Shown: positions 8,882 to 17,927 of the stretch, piece after piece
Layout: the number at the start of each line of letters is the position of its first letter
Position numbering within the stretch: position 1 is the first letter of the stretch
Origin: Candidatus Iainarchaeum sp.
Lineage (GTDB): Archaea; B1Sed10-29; WALL01; JAGHAM01
Length of the DNA: 64,000 nucleotides
Assembly: GCA_021161465.1 (NCBI GenBank)
Contig: JAGHAM010000023.1
Coordinates: forward strand, 1 to 64,000
Reading direction: 5' to 3'
Notes under the pieces: generated by a model
Database searches by the model: none
What the model saw: the letters and a program-made list of their open reading frames with translations, nothing else
What the model was told of the DNA's origin: nothing
Translations under genes and position numbers: made by a program

Positions 8882-8882
8882 A
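8875..8882 (+). promoter_or_regulatory. TATA box for a leaderless PAC2-family gene
   Basis: TTTTTAAA overlaps the end of the upstream gene and is centred 26-27 nt before the ATG at 8905. This is the archaeal TATA-to-start distance, so the mRNA is probably leaderless. Confidence 0.6.
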
Positions 8883-8904
8883 TGGGTTTTGCTTATTTTA
8901 GAGC

Positions 8905-9654
8905 ATGGAGAACGCAGTTGAATTCAAAATGCTTGAGAAGCCAAACATTAAAGGGTACACGTTAATTGAGGGCTTCCCAGGAATCGGTCTGATAGGAACC
9001 ATAGCAGTTGGATACCTTGCAGACAAGTTAAATGCCAGATGTATTGGTTACATACTTTCCAAAAGCTTCCCGCCCATGGCTTCAATCCACAAGGGCAAAC
9101 CAGTTCTGCCAGCCAGGATATATGTTGATGACAAGCACAAGCTGGTCCTGCTGTTCTCCGAGCTGGTTGTTCCATCCAGCGTAGTTTATGATATATCAGA
9201 GGGTATCCTGAAATGGGCTGAGAAAAACAAGATAAAGAGAATAATATCCCTAGCTGGTATGACAGCAAGGTTAGGCATGGAAAACAAGAAGCCAGAAGTG
9301 TATGGCATCGCCTCAAACGACAAAATAGCAAAAGAGCTTGTTGATAAAAATGTAAAACTGATAACTGAGGGTGTCACAACAGGAGTTTCTGGTATCCTCA
9401 TGGCTAGGTGCAGGATAGACAGATTCCCTGCTATGAGCCTGCTTATAGAATCAATGAGGGGTTACCCTGACCCTGGAGCTGCCGCTGACCTCCTTGAAAA
9501 ACTGGAGAACTTCGTTGGGTTTGACATAAAGACAAAAGACCTTGTAGAAGAAGCCAGACAGATAGAGGCAAAGATGAAGAGGCTCCTAAGCAACGTTGGC
9601 ACAAGTAAGAAGCAGTACGAGAGAGCGGAAAGACACTCCTTAATGTATGGGTAA
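8905..9654 (+). CDS. PAC2 family protein (proteasome assembly chaperone-like)
   Basis: This 249-residue protein has the PAC2 signature near its start (LIEGFPGIGLIGTIAVGYL, residues 21-39), the central IYVDDKHKLVLLFSEL and the TTGVSGIL block near residue 158. The family is named for eukaryotic proteasome assembly chaperone 2. Archaeal members are common and often described as ATP-grasp- or proteasome-associated, without firm function. The C-terminus is a charged helix. Its 3' end overlaps the convergent Lrp gene by 15 nt. Confidence 0.88.
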   Translation: MENAVEFKMLEKPNIKGYTLIEGFPGIGLIGTIAVGYLADKLNARCIGYILSKSFPPMASIHKGKPVLPARIYVDDKHKLVLLFSELVVPSSVVYDISEGILKWAEKNKIKRIISLAGMTARLGMENKKPEVYGIASNDKIAKELVDKNVKLITEGVTTGVSGILMARCRIDRFPAMSLLIESMRGYPDPGAAADLLEKLENFVGFDIKTKDLVEEARQIEAKMKRLLSNVGTSKKQYERAERHSLMYG

Positions 9655-10569
9655 ATAGGGTGTTTGTTTCTCCATTGAATCCAAGACTACCAATGTTTGG
9701 GTTCTAACCACATCCCCCTCTTTGTAGATGCCCTTAATGTTCCTGTAACACTCAGAAACATTTTTATTCCTAACTAAAGCTAACAGGTCGTAATTTGATG
9801 CAAGTGAAAACAACTCGTGGACATACCCCATAGATGCTAGATTTCTGGCTATCCTCTTCTGCTTCCCTGGTGCTGTATTTATCAATATGCAACTGACCAG
9901 CCCAAAACCAATGGTGTTGTAAACCTCAGGTTGGACTACAACACTTTTCTTCAGAAGTACGCCTTCCAGCCACATCTTCCTCCACTTTCTTGAAACTGTG
10001 TTTCTGTGGATGCCAAGCATCTCGGACACCACCTTGAGTGACGCAGCAGGGTTGGATAACTTATAGTTCAGGATGGCAAGAGAGACATCATCCAAATGCG
10101 CTTCTTCCGTTGCTGGACTCGGAACCTGGTGAAGCTTATTAACCTGCACTACAGGTATTACAGAAACCTGTGATATCTCATCTTTAAAGTTGATACCAAA
10201 CCACTCAATCAAGTTTATAATCTCCTCTGGCTCTGAGTAAAACACCTTAGCGACCATGTCAAACCGACCTGCCAAGTTTAAGACCGAAAAGATGTGAGGG
10301 TTAGACAGAATTTTGTTGGGTATCTCCTCAAAACCGGGGCTTAGCCTTGTCCTTAAGGTGCACCAAGCAGAGTATTTCAACCCAAGCTTGTATGGGTTCA
10401 CTCTGTACCTATAACCCATAATGGCACCCTTGTTTTCCAGCTGCTTTATCTCATACGCAACAGTCTGAGGACTAAGCCTCAACTCTTTGCCAATATGAGA
10501 GATGGAATGCTGGGCTCCATTAAGCACCAGAAATCTCAACAAGCGAATTTCCCTCTCAGAGAAGTCCAT
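9640..10569 (-). CDS. Tandem Lrp/AsnC-type transcription regulator
   Basis: This 309-residue protein contains two Lrp/AsnC-like halves. Residues 1-60 are a helix-turn-helix (SISHIGKELRLSPQTVAYEI), followed by a sensor-like domain up to about 150. A second helix-turn-helix (SLKVVSEMLGIHRNTVSRKW, about residues 175-195) is followed by another sensor-like domain. Standard Lrp proteins have one copy and about 150 residues, so this is a duplication-fusion. Lrp proteins sense amino acids or other small molecules. AT-rich TATA candidates lie at 10586-10608. Confidence 0.85.
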   Translation of the reverse strand: MDFSEREIRLLRFLVLNGAQHSISHIGKELRLSPQTVAYEIKQLENKGAIMGYRYRVNPYKLGLKYSAWCTLRTRLSPGFEEIPNKILSNPHIFSVLNLAGRFDMVAKVFYSEPEEIINLIEWFGINFKDEISQVSVIPVVQVNKLHQVPSPATEEAHLDDVSLAILNYKLSNPAASLKVVSEMLGIHRNTVSRKWRKMWLEGVLLKKSVVVQPEVYNTIGFGLVSCILINTAPGKQKRIARNLASMGYVHELFSLASNYDLLALVRNKNVSECYRNIKGIYKEGDVVRTQTLVVLDSMEKQTPYLPIH

Positions 10570-10681
10570 ATTCTCACTAATTTAATTTTATAACCAGCAT
10601 ATATAAAAATAGCATATCCTTATCCTATAAATGCACAAAAAAACAAGAATCTCGTGTTCAATTTTATAGTAACCATTAATT

Positions 10682-10699
10682 AGTTGTTATTACAACAAA
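10682..10699. promoter_or_regulatory. Possible operator: dyad upstream of small membrane gene
   Basis: The stretch ttgttattacaacaa is a dyad (TTGTT / AACAA). It lies about 20-30 nt downstream of a TATA-like ttttatag (10662-10669), near the predicted transcription start. The neighbouring Lrp protein is a candidate binder; this is inference. Confidence 0.35.
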
Positions 10700-10731
10700 C
10701 AAAGTGTGGCGTAAGCCAAGGGGGTGGTGCC

Positions 10732-10962
10732 ATGGAGAAAGCAATCGGGGCTCACCTCACAGGGATAAATGAATTCCCAGATGCTCTCGTGAAAGCGGGG
10801 GAGGAAGCGTTTTTGGACGTGGTTCACGCCTTCCTCACAACAGTGCTGTTGACCTGTACCGGTGTTATATTGTTCAACCCGGTGCTCTTTAGGAACACTG
10901 CCTTCGTGGCAGTGGTCGCTGGTATTGCCATCATTGACCTGCTCATCTCTCACAGAAAGTAG
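10732..10962 (+). CDS. Small membrane protein, unknown
   Basis: This protein has 76 residues from the ATG at 10732, preceded by a G-rich ribosome binding site (gggggtgg). An upstream in-frame start at 10684 would add 16 residues but lies over the probable promoter. The first ~30 residues are amphipathic, and two hydrophobic helices follow (about residues 30-48 and 54-70), ending in SHRK. I do not recognise it. It stands alone between the Lrp gene and a T-rich terminator. Confidence 0.65.
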   Translation: MEKAIGAHLTGINEFPDALVKAGEEAFLDVVHAFLTTVLLTCTGVILFNPVLFRNTAFVAVVAGIAIIDLLISHRK

Positions 10963-10973
10963 GTGAGCACCGT

Positions 10974-10987
10974 CTTTTCTTTTTTTG
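10974..10987 (+). terminator. T-rich termination tract
   Basis: A cttttcttttttt run begins 12 nt after the stop codon of the small membrane gene, as expected for archaeal oligo-T termination. The next gene has its own TATA box immediately downstream. Confidence 0.5.
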
Positions 10988-10993
10988 ATTAAG

Positions 10994-11003
10994 CTTAAAA
11001 TAA
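10994..11003 (+). promoter_or_regulatory. TATA box, leaderless gene
   Basis: cttaaaataa is centred 26 nt before the ATG at 11024. This supports that ATG over the longer in-frame start at 10985. Confidence 0.55.
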
Positions 11004-11023
11004 GGTATGGTGTAACGATTATT

Positions 11024-11746
11024 ATGGAAGGCACAAGGAGACTAAAAGACATAAAAAAAGAGCAAGGCAGGGCATTTAGGGAAAGAATCAATAGGATAGG
11101 GAGCCTCACAAGAGAGTCCAAGAAACCATTGGAGCGGTTCGTTGAACATTGGTACGATTCAAGCAGTGCTCCTGATAAATTGATTTGCGCGATAAACGGA
11201 CACGCAGATATGCTTGTAGGGAAGAGAATTGTAGAAGAGAAGATAAAACAGGCAAGTGGAACCAAAAAGGAACAGTTGAAGGAAATCAAAAAAATGTTTA
11301 AAGATGTTATAGAAGACCGAGAATCTTCTGAAAAGTTGTACACCTTATACAACAATATCATAGATAAGGCACCAACCCTACCTAGCCACTACAATTCTTT
11401 AGTACACTCATCACCAGAGGAAGCCAAGGAATATTTCAAGAAGCATAAAGATAGCATAATAAAAAACCTGGAGAATTTGAAAGAACACCTAAAGGAAAAC
11501 AAAGACTGGTATAGTAAAGGCAAACCAGCTGACCCTATGCAGGCAGATGCAAGAATGGTTATCTCAAATTATGGTGGAGTTAATTCTGTCATAAAAAAGT
11601 TAGGTAAGGCAATAGAAAATCTCAGGAAAGAGGATGCCCACGAAAAACTCGAAGAATTTGAAGGGCTCCATGATTTACATGGTCAAATCATCTTCGCCAG
11701 ATCGCAGTTGTATCTAAAAAGAACCAAAGATAAGCTGAACATCTAA
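11024..11746 (+). CDS. Charged all-helical protein, unknown
   Basis: This 240-residue protein from the ATG at 11024 is rich in Lys and Glu and has no membrane helix, so it is probably cytoplasmic and helical. Features include the basic N-terminus (MEGTRRLKDIKKEQGRAF) and Lys/Glu-rich helices in the second half (KNLENLKEHLKENKDW). No family is recognised. The gene is monocistronic, with its own TATA box. Confidence 0.7.
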   Translation: MEGTRRLKDIKKEQGRAFRERINRIGSLTRESKKPLERFVEHWYDSSSAPDKLICAINGHADMLVGKRIVEEKIKQASGTKKEQLKEIKKMFKDVIEDRESSEKLYTLYNNIIDKAPTLPSHYNSLVHSSPEEAKEYFKKHKDSIIKNLENLKEHLKENKDWYSKGKPADPMQADARMVISNYGGVNSVIKKLGKAIENLRKEDAHEKLEEFEGLHDLHGQIIFARSQLYLKRTKDKLNI

Positions 11747-11757
11747 AACAAGAAAAG

Positions 11758-11801
11758 TTTTTAAACTCCGAAGACCTAACTAAAAGTGCCTGACTGGGGG
11801 G
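11758..11801 (+). promoter_or_regulatory. TATA box and ribosome binding site of the flavin reductase-like gene
   Basis: TTTTTAAA at 11758-11765 predicts a transcript start near 11788. A ggggg run at 11796-11801 then acts as ribosome binding site for the ATG at 11810, so the upstream GTG at 11786 is unlikely. Confidence 0.55.
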
Positions 11802-11809
11802 CTAAAACC

Positions 11810-12346
11810 ATGAAAATAAACGATTTTTTCAAACTTATGTCACCAAAGCTGACCGTGCTAGTTACAACTATCGATGAGAAAGGCAGGCCAGAGGTATCCA
11901 CATTCTCCTTTGTATCTCCAGTTTCATTTGAGCCACCACTGCTTATGATATCTGTTGGCCCAAACAAGCATAGTTACTGGAACTTAACCAGAGTCAAAGA
12001 ATTTGTCGTTAATATCCCCAGTGAAAAAATGCTCGAGAAGGTATGGGAAGCAGGAGGTAAATATGACCCAGGCGAAAGCAAGATAGAGAAGTTTGGGTTT
12101 AAGACAATACCCAGCGACAAAGTTAGGCCCCCAAGGCTTGCTGATTGCCCTGCCCAGATAGAGTGCTATGAAGAATTCTCAAAGCAGGCTGGAGACCATA
12201 TAATGCTGCTTGGCCGGGTTGTCGCAGTCCATGCCGATGATGAGTTCGTTGACTCCAAAGGGAACCTAAAGGTTGATGTTGTCAGGCCACCACTACACGT
12301 AAGTGATAACCTGTTTGCATTCCCGTATGTAACCAAGAGTGTTTAG
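11810..12346 (+). CDS. Flavin reductase-like (flavoredoxin) family protein
   Basis: The product is 178 residues. The early segment (LTVLVTTIDEKGRPEVSTFS, then PPLLMISVGPNKHSYWNL) matches FMN-binding flavin reductase-like proteins, and VVNIPSEKML and GDHIMLLGRVVAV follow in the usual order. Family members bind FMN and act in electron transfer or flavin reduction in the cytoplasm. The start was chosen by ribosome binding site and promoter spacing. The end overlaps the convergent deoxyhypusine synthase gene by 4 nt. Confidence 0.87.
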   Translation: MKINDFFKLMSPKLTVLVTTIDEKGRPEVSTFSFVSPVSFEPPLLMISVGPNKHSYWNLTRVKEFVVNIPSEKMLEKVWEAGGKYDPGESKIEKFGFKTIPSDKVRPPRLADCPAQIECYEEFSKQAGDHIMLLGRVVAVHADDEFVDSKGNLKVDVVRPPLHVSDNLFAFPYVTKSV

Positions 12347-13299
12347 AGTTTGCTCTTAGTGCGAAGTTTCTCTTCCACAGCTGAAACCAGTAGCGGTAGC
12401 AGTACTGTTGCATCACCCTGGACAGTGACCTGCTTTGCGTTTTCCTTGATTTTCCCCCAGCTGATTCCCTCTCGTACCCGGGCGCCGCTTAGCGAGCCGT
12501 CATACTCAATCGCTGTGGTGATTCCAACTGCATAGTCCAAACCTCCCCTGAACTGATTCCACCAGATAGTATGGTGCTTGGATATGCCTCCACCAATCAT
12601 AATCGCACCTGCCTTAGGCGCGTCGAATACTATTTCTGCCAGCTTGTTCTCATCCAGGAACAGGTTAACCACAAAGTCCTTGTGGTCCTGCCAGAAGAAG
12701 AAAAGCTGTGACCCGACTGCACCATCGGTTATGCCAGGGATGAATACAGGGATTTTATTCTTCCAAGCCCAGTAGATTATAGACTCCTTAGCCTTTTTCT
12801 CCTTGGCAATCTCCCTACCAAGAGCCCACACCAACTCATGTGTGGATATCTCTTTTTTCTCCTTGTATATTTTAGCCAGCATTGGCTGAAGCTTCTTCTC
12901 TAGAATTATCCCATAACTCTCCAAAGGAGCGAATATGTTGCCAATCCGATTTATGCCCTTCCTGTGAAGCTCAACATCATTAGCCTGAAAGCTTCCATGG
13001 TAGTAATTCCTCCAGAGCCTGGCAAGGTCATAGTCCAGCATACCACTGGCTGTCATTATTGCCTGGACTCGCTTCTTCCTAACTAGCTCTGTGAGGATAC
13101 CACGAGTCCCTGTAGATGCTATGCACGCGGGGAAAGATAGGAAATTAACGCATTCCCCCTTTTCTGCCTCCCTAAACATCCTCTCCACTATCTTAGCTGC
13201 TGTTCCCAGGTGCTTGGCAGTAAAGCCACCAGCCTCGAACATCTCATCGACAAGTTCCCCTGTCGACTTAGTTGCATGGATATCTTTAACTGTTTTCAT
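12343..13299 (-). CDS. dys: Deoxyhypusine synthase
   Basis: This enzyme uses NAD and spermidine to make deoxyhypusine on a lysine of translation factor aIF5A. It has 318 residues, usual for the archaeal enzyme. Visible landmarks are FPACIASTGTRG near residue 55, TASGMLDYDLAR, VFIPGITDGAVGSQLFF, and IGGGISKHH holding the catalytic lysine (about Lys241), followed by the EYDGSLSGA segment. A good ribosome binding site (aggaggtt) precedes the ATG. It starts 20 nt after the large surface protein gene on the same strand, so read-through is likely. Confidence 0.95.
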   Translation of the reverse strand: MKTVKDIHATKSTGELVDEMFEAGGFTAKHLGTAAKIVERMFREAEKGECVNFLSFPACIASTGTRGILTELVRKKRVQAIMTASGMLDYDLARLWRNYYHGSFQANDVELHRKGINRIGNIFAPLESYGIILEKKLQPMLAKIYKEKKEISTHELVWALGREIAKEKKAKESIIYWAWKNKIPVFIPGITDGAVGSQLFFFWQDHKDFVVNLFLDENKLAEIVFDAPKAGAIMIGGGISKHHTIWWNQFRGGLDYAVGITTAIEYDGSLSGARVREGISWGKIKENAKQVTVQGDATVLLPLLVSAVEEKLRTKSKL

Positions 13300-13318
13300 A
13301 ATTTAACCTCCTGAAAAA

Positions 13319-16300
13319 TCAAGGTGTTTCGCGCTTCTTCTTTTTAGAGTAAACGCGGGCAAGGAATATCCCGCCAACTAGAGCCAGTGCGTAAATCACA
13401 ACTGTCCAGTCTGCCGGCCTTATCGGAACCTTTATTCCACCAGTGCCATTTAGATTCGGGTAGTTCGTTAATCCAGTGTCAACTGCACTTGGCTGCAACA
13501 GTGGCGGCTCTGTCCTTCCAGTGATTGGATTGAAACCAACTTTGCTGAAATCGTTGTTTAGCTGTATTGGTTGGCCATTGACAAAAACGTAATTATTTGT
13601 ATTTGGGTCATACTTGATGGCCCCACCCGTGCCCCTAATCCAGTCAACTATCCTTGGCTCTGTGAGCTGTTTGCCATTCCCGTCATGTATGTGAATCTCA
13701 GTGGCGCCATTCGGCAAAGTCTTCAAGCATACCTCTCTAAGTAGATTCGCCTGTATGTGTTCCTTGCCCTCCTCATAAATTTTTATGCAGCCAGTATCCT
13801 CATCAATCTCTATCTGGCTTCCGTCGTAGGTCTCTCTCTTGCCATCGTACCATAGGTCCATCTTGGTCCTGTTATCTTTTCCAGTGTAGAACCTGAATCC
13901 TGCCGTTTCATTGGCATCGATTTTGCCGTTCCCATTAAGGTCTTTGGATGCGTCCACCCTGGTTATTATGCCAAGCTTGTCTCCTCCAGGTATCCTCGTG
14001 TTGGAACCATTGATGCCAATCAGTCTACCATACTCATCATTAACCTCCAGTGGCGCGCCCGTGTCAGAAACCAATGGCTGGCCCTTGGTAGCCCTCAGCC
14101 AGTCCATCGCAGTCATTGGCGGCTTGAAGTACTTTGGAACTATGTATATCCTATCTCCCTTCTTGATTATCACGCCACCCTCGAAAACTGCCGACTTGAA
14201 TGCAAAACTCTCGTTGTTGAACTTGACATTACCCATCCCAGTCACGGTGAGTTTCTCTGCGCTGTATTTGAACGAACCATCTACGTAATCCATCTCCCAG
14301 CGGTAATGCCCATTGTAGTCCATATTGGGATATATGGCACCCTTGTCCGTCTCTATGTCCCTCAGTGGGCCCATGCTTCTTGCAAGCTCATCGAAGTGCT
14401 CTCCGGAGAATTTAGCTATCACCATCGGGTTAAAGCTAACTACCTTTCCGCTTGGGTCCGATATGAATATCGGGCAGTCCGTGGTTTCATTCATGTTAAC
14501 AACCACAGCGGTATTTGGTATCACCATTGCAGGTAAGGTTTCATCCATCCACCTGAATGGCACAAGGTCATCGGAAACTATCGTCCTGTTACCAACTATT
14601 AGATTCCTATTGTTTATTGTAACACATAGCGAATCGTTAACATCATTGCCTTCCATCGGGCAAAGGTGGATTGGCAGGTTGCTCGTGAGCCAGTCTATCT
14701 TGGCATCCTTAAGGTGCACGTAATAAATGCGCTTAAATGCTACCCTGCCAGTAGCATTCTCCATCTCCGAGTGGATATTCATCTGCATCTGCGCAGGCTT
14801 CAACATGCTGTCATTCTTATCTTTGCTGAAGCCTTCGAGGAAGTCGTTAAGTGGCAGATTCTCAAGCCCTGGCAAACCTTTCAACTGCTTGGACTGCTCC
14901 TCCTCAGCCTTAAGCACTGAAGGGTCTTCATACTGTGAACCACCAACAACCATAAAGGACCTCTCACTGCAGGTAAGCAGGTCCTGCATACACTCTGAAG
15001 TAACTTCCATCTTGCCTTTTATCTTTCCGGGTCCTGCTAGCACTACATAGTCAACAAGACCCAATCCTATGTTAAGAGGAGTTAAAACCATTGAGTTCTG
15101 TGTGATAGATTGGATAATCCCGCTTGTCCCGAGCCAGATACTCATCATACCTATCTTGGCTTCGCAACTGGCTTCCACAGCCTCGCATGGAGGTCTCTTC
15201 ACGCAATCAAGACCGCCACCAGTGTAATTGGTCTGCGAATAGCATTTCTCAAGGTCCTTCATAGATGTCAATTTTGTCGTCAAGAATGTCTTGGTTCCAC
15301 CAGAAATGGCTTTCCCTGCCAAACCAAGGATTAAAGGTGCAATGGCATACTTGGTAACAGGAATTGCAGGCCACAAATAGACTATAGAAGAAACGCCAAT
15401 TAAGCTGGTTTGTGTACCCCAGTCACGAAGCTTTTCTGACATCGACCAACTGAACGGGAAAACGTTCTTGACCTCACCAGGATTACCAAGGATATGTTGA
15501 TATACATCAATATCTGAGGTCCTCATGCCCAAAGCTGTCGTGGCTTTCCCATTAGCAATATCCATTGATGCTGGGTCCTCAACCATGACCATCACCTGGT
15601 TCTCCCAGTCGCGCAACCGCATCAAGTAACCGTTGCTAGTTGGTTCTATCTTGGTAATTCCCTTGGGCTTTGCCCTCTGGACTTCTATTATACCTGGGTA
15701 ATGCTCATACATTATGCCACCGAACAACAAGTTCTGCCCAAGCTCACTGTATTTTGTTGCAACAACAGAATTCAACCCAGAAGAAACCAAGAAATCCCTG
15801 AGAGTTTTACCAACTATATATCCACCAAAACCGGAACCATAAAAAGCACTTATGCTCTTAGGCACACCTATTAGGATTATATAAGATTTTGGTGTCAGCA
15901 ATGCCCCAGTTTCACTGGGGTCCCAATGAAAACTCAATCCTGGAGCAGTAAGTGTAAGATACCCCTGCTTTTCGAATAGGAGTCCTGTCAGGTGCAAACC
16001 ATAAGCTATCAGTGTGATTGGCCTAGCAATGAAATAAAGTCCTTGCACAAAAGCAAACAGGGACTTCTGTGGGAGCCTTAAGGCACGTATCACAAGAGGA
16101 TTAGTAACTTTAGTGCTCTCAGTACCAGACGATAATATTCTTCCCTTCCTACCAATCCAACTAGCACCAAAAAATTCTCTTTCTTTAGTGAACCATCGGG
16201 TATATCTCGGTAAGTTATCAACAGGCTTGGACTGGTAACCTGTTCTTACCATCCTGAAGATTTCATTCGTTGGCTCCTTCTTCATAGTTGATAGCTCAGA

Positions 16301-17875
16301 CAAGGCTGTCCTAAAACTAACTGTATCTTCAGCGGACGCCGCTCTATGAGCTGCCTTGAGAAGTTTCTCTTCATCTCTTAAAGCATCATAATAACTTGAG
16401 ATGGCTCTTAAATCTTGGGGATCCATGATTTCTGCCACTTTTCCTTCCTTAATTAGCCCTACCTTTTTGCATTTACCGAAAAGCTCATACGATCTTGTAT
16501 GCTTCATTAAGTCATATGTGTTATGTACCTCCAGTTTACTCAACACATCAGTGCCAGTGATTGAAAAACTCCCTGATGGCAGGATTTCATAGGACTTTAT
16601 GACCTTATCCACTGCATCATCTGTGAACCCAAACCCATGTAGCACACTCTTAGCTGACTGCATATCCTTTCCTTCCAGAGCCATGGTCAGCTTATTCGTA
16701 AACTCAGTTTCTTTAACGAGGTCCCCCTCACCTGTCATATCATTTATGACTTTAGCCAGCTTGTTTGAAAATATATCATCAGCATCATCGGTGTGCCTGA
16801 TAAGGTCATCTAATTTATTCAAAACAGATGACCGTTTAAGTTCCTTTGATCTAAGAAGCGCCTTCACCTCATCATCCATATTGTCAAGATGCTTCTGAAG
16901 GGTGATTATATCCGTATCTGAGTCCAAAAATAGCTTCCTAGCATTCTCATTAGCCCTTGCAGTTTGTTTTAGAAACAAAGAGTCTCTTTTGAATATCTTT
17001 GAAACTGCAGGTTTTAGAAGGCTCCCGAAGGCATAAGCCATGAACACAAACTGCGTCGCACCATCAAACCAGGCGAGAGACTTCATTCTAGTGGTGAAAT
17101 ACATATATGTTCTTGGAATCACAAAAACCGAACCACCAGCAGGGAAAACTGCCATAGTTGTGGTCCACTTGCTTGCTTTTAGCCTTGATGGATTGAGAGA
17201 AACATAACCCCATGCACCTGCATCTGAGTGCAAGGATAGACTGTTTATTGCTGTAATCCAATTGCTACCAACGGTTTCAGCAGTTTTGTTAATAAACCCT
17301 GTTGTATACCCACCGGGCTTTATGTTGAAGTCATCTGTCTTCTCACCGTTCCTCTTGGTGCAAATGCCCTCACTGGTTTCATTAATCGGCAACTCGGGGC
17401 ATATGGCAAGGTCCTCACCCATCTCACCACCATACTCAACCCGGCCATCAATGCTTGTGCCTATGAGCCATTCATTGTTTGACCTCATTCTATCATTCAA
17501 AACTGGCGAGTAGTAAACAATGCCATCGGGTCCCATGAAATACAAATTGTATTTTTCCAGACGTTTCTGGGACTCAGTTTTTTGAGTGTTATTTAAGCCA
17601 AATTTCTCAGCAGCTTGCTGCTCGCGGTAGCGCTCTGCGCTGGTTGCAACATCCTGCGTAACTATGCCCTGGATGGCAACGGCCTCATCTCTATCAAGGT
17701 TTATAACCTCCAACCCTGACAATGCACACATCGTTGTTGTGGCGGGGAGTTCACTATTGCTATCCCCTTCGCCAGCTGTATTGTTCTCCTGTGCCATGAC
17801 TGCAATCGGCCAGAAGGAAGAAGCTAACAAGATAAAAACAAAAATTAAGGCACCAGTCCAGCGCGGGGAATTCAT
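13319..17875 (-). CDS. Giant polytopic membrane protein with sortase-like C-terminal tail
   Basis: This protein has 1,518 residues from the ATG at 17875, chosen because a TATATAAA box lies 26-27 nt upstream and a signal peptide follows directly (LIFVFILLASSFWPIAVMAQ). The first half holds several hydrophobic stretches and a charged helical region. The second half is an extracellular-looking, Asn-rich beta region with an EF-hand/dockerin-like loop (DLNGNGKIDANE). The C-terminus has PIRPADW, one membrane helix and then KKKKR. This motif-helix-basic layout resembles archaeosortase targets, although no PGF-type motif is present. The archaeosortase gene lies 52 bp upstream. Family unknown. Confidence 0.85.
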   Translation of the reverse strand: MNSPRWTGALIFVFILLASSFWPIAVMAQENNTAGEGDSNSELPATTTMCALSGLEVINLDRDEAVAIQGIVTQDVATSAERYREQQAAEKFGLNNTQKTESQKRLEKYNLYFMGPDGIVYYSPVLNDRMRSNNEWLIGTSIDGRVEYGGEMGEDLAICPELPINETSEGICTKRNGEKTDDFNIKPGGYTTGFINKTAETVGSNWITAINSLSLHSDAGAWGYVSLNPSRLKASKWTTTMAVFPAGGSVFVIPRTYMYFTTRMKSLAWFDGATQFVFMAYAFGSLLKPAVSKIFKRDSLFLKQTARANENARKLFLDSDTDIITLQKHLDNMDDEVKALLRSKELKRSSVLNKLDDLIRHTDDADDIFSNKLAKVINDMTGEGDLVKETEFTNKLTMALEGKDMQSAKSVLHGFGFTDDAVDKVIKSYEILPSGSFSITGTDVLSKLEVHNTYDLMKHTRSYELFGKCKKVGLIKEGKVAEIMDPQDLRAISSYYDALRDEEKLLKAAHRAASAEDTVSFRTALSELSTMKKEPTNEIFRMVRTGYQSKPVDNLPRYTRWFTKEREFFGASWIGRKGRILSSGTESTKVTNPLVIRALRLPQKSLFAFVQGLYFIARPITLIAYGLHLTGLLFEKQGYLTLTAPGLSFHWDPSETGALLTPKSYIILIGVPKSISAFYGSGFGGYIVGKTLRDFLVSSGLNSVVATKYSELGQNLLFGGIMYEHYPGIIEVQRAKPKGITKIEPTSNGYLMRLRDWENQVMVMVEDPASMDIANGKATTALGMRTSDIDVYQHILGNPGEVKNVFPFSWSMSEKLRDWGTQTSLIGVSSIVYLWPAIPVTKYAIAPLILGLAGKAISGGTKTFLTTKLTSMKDLEKCYSQTNYTGGGLDCVKRPPCEAVEASCEAKIGMMSIWLGTSGIIQSITQNSMVLTPLNIGLGLVDYVVLAGPGKIKGKMEVTSECMQDLLTCSERSFMVVGGSQYEDPSVLKAEEEQSKQLKGLPGLENLPLNDFLEGFSKDKNDSMLKPAQMQMNIHSEMENATGRVAFKRIYYVHLKDAKIDWLTSNLPIHLCPMEGNDVNDSLCVTINNRNLIVGNRTIVSDDLVPFRWMDETLPAMVIPNTAVVVNMNETTDCPIFISDPSGKVVSFNPMVIAKFSGEHFDELARSMGPLRDIETDKGAIYPNMDYNGHYRWEMDYVDGSFKYSAEKLTVTGMGNVKFNNESFAFKSAVFEGGVIIKKGDRIYIVPKYFKPPMTAMDWLRATKGQPLVSDTGAPLEVNDEYGRLIGINGSNTRIPGGDKLGIITRVDASKDLNGNGKIDANETAGFRFYTGKDNRTKMDLWYDGKRETYDGSQIEIDEDTGCIKIYEEGKEHIQANLLREVCLKTLPNGATEIHIHDGNGKQLTEPRIVDWIRGTGGAIKYDPNTNNYVFVNGQPIQLNNDFSKVGFNPITGRTEPPLLQPSAVDTGLTNYPNLNGTGGIKVPIRPADWTVVIYALALVGGIFLARVYSKKKKRETP

Positions 17876-17897
17876 GCTTAGATATACTAACAAAGAA

Positions 17898-17905
17898 TAT
17901 ATAAA
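17898..17905 (-). promoter_or_regulatory. TATA box of the giant membrane protein gene
   Basis: TATATAAA, read on the minus strand as TTTATATA, is centred 26-27 nt upstream of the ATG at 17875, inside the 52-bp gap after the archaeosortase gene. Confidence 0.6.
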
Positions 17906-17927
17906 ACTAAGCGTATTTGCATGGAAC

